Below are positions 50,232-60,000 of a stretch of DNA of 60,000 nt, piece after piece. Below the pieces are notes generated by a model, which saw only the letters and a program-made list of their open reading frames with translations, did not search any database and was not told where the DNA came from. Source of the stretch: Symsagittifera roscoffensis (lineage: Eukaryota; Xenacoelomorpha; Acoela; Convolutidae); assembly GCF_963678635.1 (NCBI RefSeq), contig NC_087064.1:2853926-2913925 (forward strand), given 5' to 3'. Position 1 is the first letter of the stretch, and every line of letters begins with the position of its first letter. A program made the position numbers and the translations under genes.

Positions 50232-52694
50232 AGATGGTCGCGTGTAGCATAAAAAGCATTTAGGAAGGGGAAGGGGCCCCTTCCGGACAAAAAATTTCTA
50301 AAATTTAACCTTTAACAAAACGACCAAATTTGTCGAGTTCTCAAAAACGTTTCGTTGAATTTTTCTAATTTTTTGCATGCGGCCCTAATTTGACACGGCA
50401 ATCATATCTTATAAAGGTCACTTTTCGATCCTATCGGTTTGAAGCCCATTTTACCCGATTTTTCCACTTTTTTGAGTTAACTAAAAGGTGATTTTTCGAA
50501 GTTTCTCAAATTGGGTACTTTTTACGGCTTTGGTCATGAAAACCATTCTGAACAGGTTCATAGAGTGTGGCTTAGTGAGTTTATTCAATTGGGACAACTT
50601 TTTTTGACTTTTTGAAAAAAATTGTTTTTTCCTATTTCTGACTCAACATTTTGATTTAAAAAATAAAAAATTTTGAAAGTGATTAAAAGTGGTTTTTGAT
50701 GGTTGATTCGAGCTCCCGATAGTCAATTTAGTGGGTATAGAGTATTTGAAGGTCAAAATTGGATGAAAATTGTAGATTTGTGTTTTTGAATTTTGACCAT
50801 ATATGGTACTAATTAGTGTAAATACTACTACTAAAATTGTCAAAAAATGGTTTCGTTCTTAAAAAAAACCCGTTGGATTGTTTCAAAAATTGGCATGCAA
50901 TCCTCATTTGACACGGCATCGATGCTTTTACTGATCACTTTTTCATCCTATTTGTTTGAAGACCTTTTTTTCCATTTTTCCACTTTTTCAAAGTGTTGAA
51001 AAAAGAGTATTTTCGAATTTCCTCGAATTGGGTACTTTTTACGGCTTCGGTCACCAGAACCATTCTGAGCAGGTTCAAAAAATGTGGCTTAGATTTTTAG
51101 TTGATTTTGAACAACTTTTTTTGTTTTTCTGAAAAAAAAACCTTTTTCCCATTTCTGACTCAACTTTTTGATGGAAAAAAACTTAAAAAATTCAAAACGA
51201 TTAAAAATAGTTTTTGATGGTTGATTCGAGCTTACCATAGTCAATTTAGTCGGTATAGAGTGTTTAAAAGTCAAAATTGGATAAAATTTGTAGTTTTTGC
51301 GATTTTTTTATTTTGACGATTTATGGTAAAATTGGTGTATACACTACTTTGTCAATTTCTGGAACAATTGTTTCGTTCTCAAAATTGCTTGAGTGTTTCT
51401 GCTGAAATTTTGCATGTGGCCTGAATCTACTCTCGTAATTTACACGTGATATTAATAATGGTTTTTCTCATAAAATTCTTTTCTATAAGTTTGAAGAAAA
51501 CTTTTCCATTATCCGTTTTTTATGTTTCCAAAAAAGTTATTAACGACATTTCTCAAATTGAGTAAGCGTCTAGTCAATGGTAATGAAAACTATTTTGAAC
51601 TTAATCATATACTATGATTCCATTGGTAAAACTACTTGCCACCTTATTTTTCGACAGTATTTGAAAATCTGGTTTTTTTCGGACTTACTTTTCTGGTAAA
51701 AAATGAAACTTTAATATATTGCTTTTGAAAATATATGACACGTTTTAAAAAAAAAAAAAAACTTATAAAATGGGCTGTCGATTGTTCGTTTCAGCTTCGC
51801 AATTTCGAGTTTGGTGGGTGAAGAGCCTTAATTTAACCAAAATCGTTTCAGTTTGTAATTTTTGTTCTTTTTCGGCAGACATACAATTTGAAGAAAGATT
51901 TTTCAAAATCTATCTGAAATTTAACAAAAAAAGCAGTCTGAAATAACCAGAATCTTTTTTTTATGTATTTTCATGCTTGAGAAGGTTAATCAGAGTCTTC
52001 CACTGATTTATGAGTGATACGAGTCATCACAAATGAAAAGGTTATTATTATTTTTTAAAACTTCAAACAAAAATTAGTCTTTACATTTGCAGTGGATAAG
52101 GGACTGTGAAAAAAAACACAATTGGCCAAAGATTTTGTCTTAATCAAAAATGGCATACTATCCAAAGCCTTTATTGATGCTCCCTGGGACCCTTGTGGTC
52201 CCATTTTGGGAGCATCATTGACCTCCAACAAAGAGAACAGATATAGACGACAGTCACAATAATGTCTTGCTATCTTTAAGTGTTTTTCGGTATTTTTTTA
52301 AATTCGAATGAAGTAATTAGTTTATTTTACGAAAAACGGCAAAAAAAATCAAATCAATATTTTCAAAATTGAGACAGTATCTGAATGGGAATCTCATGTG
52401 GTCCTGTTGTTGGAACACCAGTGACGTGAAAAAAGTCGGAGTCGCAGCTGGACACGGCAAATTTTAGATAAAACCATAGTAATGTTTTATGTGAACTGTT
52501 CGGAGAAGAAGTTAAGTGAGAAGAAAAAATGGGCTTTGCCATTGCGCCCGTAGGGGGTAATGTGAACGCGAACGTTTCAAGTAGGGTTTTTTTTAAGATT
52601 AACTGACCTGAGATGGGGTAAAGGTGAAAGACAAAACTTGTCTCGGAAGCAAGATTAGTCACGGAGGGCGGGTGGGACGCAGACCTGACCGGCT
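50232..52694 (+). repeat. Tandem array unit U1 (2463 bp)
   Basis: It starts AGATGGTCGCGTGTAGCA, followed by a GGGGCCCCTTCC palindrome. Three internal repeats of about 518 bp are marked by GCATGC or GCATGT near 50375, 50893 and 51412. Each of the first two carries AATTGGGTACTTTTTACGGC, ACCATTCTGA(A/G)CAGGTTCA and GATGGTTGATTCGAGCT; the third is more diverged. Hairpin 1 is at 52176-52216 and hairpin 2 at 52541-52560. No gene seen. Confidence 0.85.
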
Positions 52695-55165
52695 AGATGG
52701 TCGCGTGTAGCACAAAAAGCATTTAGGAAGGGGTAGGGGCCCCTTCCGGACAAAAAATTTCTAAAATTATACATTTACCAAAATGACCATATTTATCAAG
52801 TTCTCAAAAAGTTTCCGTTAAAATTTTCTAATTTTTTGCATGCGGCCCTAATTTGACACGGCAATCATATCTTATAAAGGTCACTTTTCGATCCTATCGG
52901 TTTGAAGCCCATTTTACCCGATTTTTCCACTTTTTTGAGTTAACTAAAAGGTGATTTTTCGAATTTTCTCAAATTGGGTACTTTTTACGGCTTTGGTCAT
53001 GAAAACCATTCTGAACAGGTTCATAGAGTGTGCCTTTTTGAGTTTATTCAATTGGGACAACTTTTTTTGACTTTTTGAAAAAAATTGTTTTTTCCTATTT
53101 CTGACTCAACATTTTGATTTAAAAAATAAAAAAATTTGAAAGTGATTAAAAGTGGTTTTTGATGGTTGATTCGAGCTCCTGATAGTCAAATTAGTGGGTA
53201 TAGAGTATTTGAAGGTCAAAATTGGATAAAAATTGTAGTTTTTTGTATTTTTGAATTTTGACCATATATGGTACTAATTAGTGTAAATACTACTACTAAA
53301 ATTGTCAAAAAGTGGTTTCGTTCTTAAAAAAAACCCGATGGATTGTTTCAAAAACTGGCATGCGATCCTGATTTGACACGGCATCGATGTTTTTACTGAT
53401 CACTTTTTCATCCTATTTGTTTGAAGACCATTTTTTCCATTTTTCCACTTTTTCAAAGTGCTGAAAAAAGAGTTTTTTCGAATTTCCTCGAATTGGGTAC
53501 TTTTTACGGCTTCGGTCACCAGAACCATTCTGAGCAGGTTCAAAAAATGTGGCTTAGATTTTTAGTTGATTTTGAACAACTTTTTTTGTTTTTCTGAAAA
53601 AAAAACCTTTTTCCCATTTCTGACTCAACTTTTTGATGGAAAAAAACTTAAAAAATTCAAAACGATTAAAAATGGTTTTTGATGGTCGATTCGAGCTTAG
53701 CATAGTCAATTTAGTCGATATAGAGTATTTAAAAGTCAAAGTTTGATAAAATTTGTAGTTTTTGCGATTTTTATATTTTGACGATTTATGGTAAAATTGG
53801 TGTATATACTACTTTGTCAATTTCTGGAACAATTGTTTCGTTCTCAAAATTGCTTGAGTGCTTCTGCTGAAATTTTGCATTTGGCCTGAATCTACTCTCG
53901 TAATTTACACGTGATATTAGTAATGGTTTTTCTCATAAAATTCTTTTCTATAAGTTTGAAGAAAACTTTTCCATTATCCGTTTTTTATGTTTCCAAAAAA
54001 GTTATTAACGACATTTCTCAAATTGAGTAAGCGTCTAGTCAATGGTAATGAAAACTATTTTGAACTTAATCATATACTATGATTCCATTGGTAAAACTAC
54101 TTGCCACCTTATTTTTTGACAGTATTTGAAAATCTGTTTTTTTTTTCGGACTTACTTTTCTGGTAAAAAATGAAACTTTAAAAAATTGCTTTTGAAAATA
54201 TATGACACATGTTTTGAAAAAATAAAAGGAAACTTATAAAATGGGCTGTCGATTGTTCGTTTCAGCTTCGCAATTTCGAGTTTGGTGGGTGAAGAGCCCT
54301 AATTTAACCAAAATGGTTTCAGTTTGTTCTTTTTCGGCAGACATACAATTTGAAGAAAGAGTTTTCAAAATCTATCTGAAATTTAACAAAAAAAGCAGTC
54401 TGAAATAACCAGAATCGTTTTTTCTTTTTGATGTATTTCCATGCTTGAGAAGGTTAGTCAGAGTCTTCCATTGATTTATGAGTGATACGAGTCATCACAA
54501 ATGAAAAGGTTAATATTATTTTTTAAAACTTCAAACAAAAATTAGTCTTTACATTTGCAGTGGAAAAGGGACTGTGAAAAAAAACACAATTGGCCAAAAA
54601 TTTTGTCTTAATCAAAAATGGCATACTATCCAAAGCCTTTACTGATGCTCCCTGGGACCCTTGTGGTCCCACTTAGGGAGCATCATTGACCTCCAACAAA
54701 GAGAACAGATATAGACGACAGTCACAATAATGTCTTGCTATCTTTAAGTGTTTTTCGGTATTTTTTTTTAAATTCGAATGAAGTAATTAGTTTGTTTTGC
54801 GAAAAACGGCAGAAAAAATCAAATCAGTATTTTCAAAATTGAGACAGTAATTGAATGGGAATCTCATGTGGTACTGTTGTTGGAACACTAGTGACGTGAA
54901 AAAAGTCGGAGTCGCAGCTGGACACGGCAAATTTCAGATAAAACCATAGTAATGTTTTATGTGAACTGTTCGGAGAAGAAGTTCAGTGAGAAGAAAAAAT
55001 CTGCATCACCATTGCGCCCGTAGGGGGCAAAGTGAATGCGAACGTTTCAAGTAGGACTTTTTTCAAGAGTAACTGACCTGAGATGGGGTAAAGGTGAAAC
55101 AAATGATATTTCTCGGAAGCAAGATTAGTCACGGAGGGCGGGTGGGACGCAGACCTGAAAGATCT
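52695..55165 (+). repeat. Tandem array unit U2 (2471 bp)
   Basis: Near-identical to U1 throughout, with scattered substitutions and A/T-run indels. Hairpin 1 at 54644-54684, hairpin 2 at 55012-55030. Confidence 0.85.
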
Positions 55166-57379
55166 AGGTGGCCGCGTTCCAGCATTACAAAATTTTTTGA
55201 GGTGGGGTAGGGGCCCCCACCGGTACAAGTAATATCCCTCAAATGGACTATAGAGAAATTTTGCAAAAAAGTCGATTCTCGAAATTGTCAGGTTAGAATG
55301 GTCTAATTTTTTGCATGCGGCCCTAAAATGTCAAATGAATAGGGGTTTTCTTTTGTGATTTTTTGACCCAACAATTTTTAACAGTTGTTTGGGCTAATTT
55401 GGGCTTTTTGCCCAATTTGGGAAAAGTTTTTATTTTGCTTAATTCTCAAAAATAAGTAAAAATTTTGATATGCTTATGAAAATACGTCTAAATTGGTTTC
55501 AGCAGTCCTATCTAGCGAACTAATCATCATGGTGGTGGAGGTTTTTGAATCTGAGAAAATTGATTTTTTTGACTTTTTTTTGCCCATTTTTGAATACTTT
55601 TTCAAAATAATAGCCTTTAACGAAAAAACTTGAAAATAATTTGCTTAAATATTTTATTTTAGCTTAAAGGGCCTTGTTCTGGCTTTTTTAGCTAAAATGA
55701 AAAGGTTCAGCTAAAAATTGGCAATTTTTCAAAACAATCATTTTTTTAAAACAAATTTTAAGTTTTTGATTTTTTCACAATTTTTTGTTCAGAAATAAAG
55801 TTAAAAAACGATTTTTGAATCAGAGTCAATTTTTTGTTTCCAACCTAATGTACTTTATGTGGGAGTACTGTTTGAACTAATTTTAGGCCCTCATTTTTGT
55901 TTTTAGTTAAGATATTGCTTTCGGAATTCTGTCTAAAAAATCGTAAAAACAGGTTTTTTTGACCTTTCTCAAAATTTTAAAATAAGTGATCCACTTGTTG
56001 TTAGCCGCCAGATAAGGTCTCCCAAAACCTCGAAGACTCCAATAAACAGATTGATGAGATTTTTTTAAAATTTTTTCAAAATTTGAATTTTTTGATTTTT
56101 TTTGAACTTTTCAGCTGAAAAATTATTCTGAGTATCGGCATTTGAAGAAGAAAAAAGGTTAAAGTTCAAAATGTTCTTTCTTTTCTGGAATTCTTTTTCT
56201 TCCAGGCGTGTTATCACGCTAAAAATGGCTCATTCAGACTATCTGTGTAGCTTGTTTAGGTTCCAGTTTCTCAAGTTGGCTCAAAGGTGCCTCAAGTGGA
56301 GGCGAAAAGGAAAAATAGCCAAAATGAAAACTTCATAAAATCTACAATTTTCAACATTTTTTGGTAATTTAAAATGCTATACCCACTAAGTTGGGTACGG
56401 TGAATTGTAATATGCAATTAATTTTTACTTTTTTCAATTTTGAAAATTACAATTTTTTTATTTTTAAAAAAAAAAAACATAATTTTTAACTTTTTCTCTT
56501 TTTTAAAACATTTTACATCATATTGATGTTTTTTCTGCCAAAGTGTTATAAACGGCTAGAACAGGAATCTTCATTTCTTAGGAACAGTGGGTGGTGCGAG
56601 GAAAACTTAAAAAAAACTGATTCATTTCTCCCGATTTACAAAAGAAAAAAAGAAAAAACTGTTTTTCAATTCATTTGAAAACTTACAATTTTTCTCATCA
56701 TTATCCCTTACTAGTTTTCACCAACCGCATTTGTAACCGCCTAACATCAGTTGTTCTTGGAAGCATTGATTAAAAAAATCAATTTTTTAAAATTTATACA
56801 GCTTCTCATGAGGAATTGAAAACAAGCATTAGTGAAAAAATATTTTGTGAAAAATTTAAAACAACTATCCGTTATCCTGGATCGAGGTAGGATGCTCACT
56901 CGGTCCCTCTGGGACCTGTAGAGAGAGAGCAGCCGTAACCGTAAAATCTACGCTTAAAATCTGAAATCAGCCTGATCGGAATTATGACATTAGCGGATAT
57001 CAAATAAGTTTTTGATGTTGCGTTCTTATTTTGAACAATTTTTTTCTTTCCATTTCCTTCATTTTCCATTTTATTTTCGCCAAAATCAGTATCACTGCAT
57101 GCCCGGTATTAGCCAAAACTGGATTGTTCCACACTTTGAAATCTTTGCGTTTTTTGGTGGTAGTTTAAATTAAAATTTATCAGAATTTTTCTTTAAAAAA
57201 TTTTCACCTGGCAAAATTAATTGAGCATTGGCATTTGCGCCCGAAGGGCGCATTGCGAATGGGAATGCGTAGAAGTCCACATATTTGCTTGAGCACATTA
57301 TGTCGATGCATGACCACGCTCTCTTTTGGTTTGACTAAATACGAAAAACAAACATCCACCACTAGTACCTGATTGTGCT
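55166..57379 (+). repeat. Tandem array unit U3, diverged (2214 bp)
   Basis: It keeps the unit start in altered form (AGGTGGCCGCG, GGGGCCCCCACCGG), the GCATGCGGCCCTAA block near 55315 and hairpin 2 (GCGCCC-GAA-GGGCGC at 57237-57251), but most of the interior differs from U1, U2 and U4. Hairpin 1 is represented by GGTCCCTCTGGGACC near 56908. Confidence 0.6.
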
Positions 57380-59864
57380 AGATGGTCGCGTGTAGCACAA
57401 AAAGCATTTAGGAAGGGGTAGGGGCCCCTTCCGGACAAAAAATTTCTAAAATTATACATTTACCAAAATGACCATATTTATCAAGTTCTCAAAAAGTTTC
57501 CGTTAAAATTTTCTAATTTTTTGCATGCGGCCCTAATTTGACACGGCAATCATATCTTATAAAGGTCACTTTTCGATCCTATCGGTTTGAAGCCCATTTT
57601 ACCCGATTTTTCCACTTTTTTGAGTTAACTAAAAGGTGATTTTTCGAAGTTTCTCAAATTGGGTACTTTTTACGGCTTTGGTCATGAAAACCATTCTGAA
57701 CAGGTTCATAGAGTGTGGCTTAGTGAGTTTATTCAATTGGGACAACTTTTTTTGACTTTTTGAAAAAAATTGTTTTTTCCTATTTCTGACTCAACATTTT
57801 AATTTAAAAATTAAAAAATTTTGAAAGTGATTAAAAGTGGTTTTTGATGGTTGATTCGAGCTCCCGATAGTCAATTTAGTGGGTATAGAGTATTTGAAGG
57901 TCAAAATTGGATAAAAATTGTAGTTTTTTGTATTTTTGAATTTTGACCATATATGGTACTAATTAGTGTAAATACTACTACTAAAATTGTCAAAAAATGG
58001 TTTCGTTCTTAAAAAAAACCCGATGTATTGTTTCAAAAATTGGCATGCGATCCTCATTTGACACGGCATCGATAATTTTACTGATCACTTTTTCATCCTA
58101 TTTGTTTGAAGACTATTTTTTCCATTTTTCCACTTTTTCAAAGTGCTGAAAAAAGAGTTTTTTCGAATTTCCTCGAATTGGGTACTTTTTACGGCTTCGG
58201 TCACCAGAACCATTCTGAGCAGGTTCAAAAATAGTGGCTTAGATTTTTTGTTGATTTTGAACAACTTTTTTTGTTTTTCTGAAAAAAAAAACCTTTTTCC
58301 CATTTCTGACTCAACTTTTTGATGGAAAAAAACTTAAAAAATTCAGAACGATTAAAAATGGTTTTTGATGGTTGATTCGAGCTTAGCATAGTCAATTTAG
58401 TCGGTATAGAGTATTTAAAAGTCAAAATTGGATAAAATTTGTAGTTTTTGCGATTTTTTTATTTTGACGATTTTTGGTAAAATTGGTGTATATACTACTT
58501 TGTCAATTTCTGGAACAATTGTTTCGTTCTCAAAATTGCTTGAGTGCTTCTGCTGAAATTTGGCATGTGGCCTGAATCTACTCTCGTAATTTACACGTGA
58601 TATTCGTAATGGTTTTTCTCATAAAATTCTTTTCTATTAGTTTGAAGAAAACTTTTCCATTATCCGTTTTTTATGTTTCCAAAAAAGTTATTAACGACAT
58701 TTCTCAAATTGAGTAAGCGTCCAGTCAATGGTAATGAAAACTATTTTGAACTTAATCATATACTATGATTCCATTGGTAAAACTACTTGCCACCTTATTT
58801 TTTGACATTATTTAAAAATCTGTTTTTTTTTCGGACTTACTTTTCTGGTAAAAAATGAAATTTTAATAAATTGCTTTTGAAAATATATGACACATGTTTT
58901 GAAAAAATAAAACGAAACATATAAAATGGGCTGTCGATTGTTCGTTTTAGCTTCGCAATTTTGAGTTTGGTGGGTGAAGAGCCATAATTTAACCGAAATG
59001 GTTTCAGTTTGTAATTTTTGTTCTTTTTCGGCAGACATACATTTTGAAGAAAGAGTTTTCAAAATCTATCTGAAAATTAACAAAAAAAGCAGTCTGAAAT
59101 AACCAGAATCGTTTTCTGCTTTTTGATCTATTTCCATGCTTAAGAAGGTTAGTCAGAGTCTTCCATTGATTTATGAGTGATACGAGTCATCACAAATGAA
59201 AAGATTATTATTATTTTTTAAAACTTCAAACAAAAATTAGTCTTTACATTTGCAGTGGATAAGGGACTGTGAAAAAAAAACACAATTGGCCAAAGATTTT
59301 GTCTTAATCAAAAATGGCATACTATCCAAAGCCTTTACTGATGCTCCCTGGGACCCTTGTGGTCCCACTTAGGGAGCATCATTGACCTCCAACAAAGAAA
59401 ACAGATATAGACGACAGTCACAATAATGTCTTGCTATCTTTAAGTGTTTTTCGGTATTTTTTTTTAAAATTCGAATGAAGTAATTAGTTTATTTTGCGAA
59501 AAACGGCAAAAAAAAATCAAATCAGTATTTTCAAAATTCAGACAGTATCTGAATGGGAACCTCATATGGTCCTGTTGTTGGTGGTACTGAATCTCGTGAA
59601 AAAAGTCGGAGTCGCAGCTGGACACGGCAAATTTCAGATAAAACCATAGTAATGTTTTATGTGAACTGTTCGGAGAAGAATTTCAGTAAGAAGAAAAAAT
59701 CGGCTTCACCACTGCGCCCGTAGGGGGCAAAGTGAATGCAAACGTTTCAAGTAGGACTTTTTTCAAGAGTAACTGACCTGAGATGGGGTAAAGGTGAAAG
59801 AAAAAACTTTTCTCGGAAGCAAGATTAGTCACGGAGGGCGGGTGGGACGCAGACCTGACCGGCT
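57380..59864 (+). repeat. Tandem array unit U4 (2485 bp)
   Basis: Near-identical to U1 and U2 although separated from them by the diverged U3. Hairpin 1 at 59340-59380, hairpin 2 at 59712-59730. Confidence 0.85.
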
Positions 59865-60000
59865 AGATGGTCGCGTGTAGCATAAAAAGCATTTAGGAAG
59901 GGGTAGGGGCCCCTTCCGGACAAAAAATTTCTAAAATTATACATTTACCAAAATGACCATATTTATCAAGTTCTCGAAAAATTTCCGTTAAAATTTTCTA
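59865..60000 (+). repeat. Start of tandem array unit U5 (cut by window end)
   Basis: The first 136 bp match the start of U2 and U4, so the array continues beyond the window. Confidence 0.85.

Overview
The window reads as the nuclear DNA of a metazoan, most likely an invertebrate. Two intact genes in the first 5.2 kb are animal housekeeping genes: a C2orf42 homologue and the AP-5 adaptor beta subunit AP5B1. Both are uninterrupted (no introns), on the minus strand, and only 68 bp apart, an operon-like layout that fits lineages with spliced-leader trans-splicing. The species cannot be named from the sequence. Intergenic DNA is AT-rich and full of homopolymers; almost everything beyond 5.2 kb is mobile or repetitive DNA.

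Layout: (1) 0.5-5.2 kb, host gene pair. (2) 5.2-8.3 kb, AT-rich DNA with no recognisable gene. (3) 8.3-8.9 kb, the 3' end of a Penelope-like retroelement (GIY-YIG tail) followed by 124-bp tandem repeats. (4) 9.1-10.3 kb, a hAT transposase fragment between two CCCGAA-hexamer tracts. (5) 10.4-14.4 kb, a decayed Polinton/Maverick protein-primed DNA polymerase B on the minus strand. (6) 14.9-16.8 kb, about 837-bp tandem repeats ending in a 111-bp-arm near-perfect palindrome. (7) 18.5-25.9 kb plus 48.15-48.6 kb, 'copy A', an old minus-strand Ty3/Gypsy element split inside its own 5' LTR by (8) 25.9-48.15 kb, 'copy B', a young plus-strand relative. (9) 48.6-60 kb, a higher-order tandem array with about 2.47-kb units, each with internal repeats of about 518 bp and two conserved hairpins.

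Copy B is the centre of interest. Its LTRs are 897 bp and differ at six positions by my count, and the whole element is 22.24 kb. It has a 2.3-kb leader with two tandem arrays, a gag with two CCHC knuckles, a pol (protease, RT, RNase H, HHCC and integrase core), a macro-domain-like tail after integrase, and then about 8.8 kb of extra same-strand coding sequence ending about 430 bp before the 3' LTR. The cargo resolves into three coding units: unit 1 (about 38.0-43.4 kb; coiled coil, a GDSL/SGNH hydrolase with S, G-N and D-x-x-H blocks, a second degenerate SGNH-like region, then an unrecognised part), unit 2 (43.4-45.2 kb) and unit 3 (45.2-46.8 kb), the last two unrecognised. Consecutive units meet at TGATG stop-start overlaps. 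No envelope-like signal peptide or membrane anchor is visible. The copy carries several in-frame stops and single-base frame changes, so this individual copy is either defective or contains assembly indels.

Copy A retains LTR, leader, gag, protease, RT and part of the RT-integrase linker but ends near 18.5 kb, before integrase and cargo. It is useful as an independent, older comparator of copy B.
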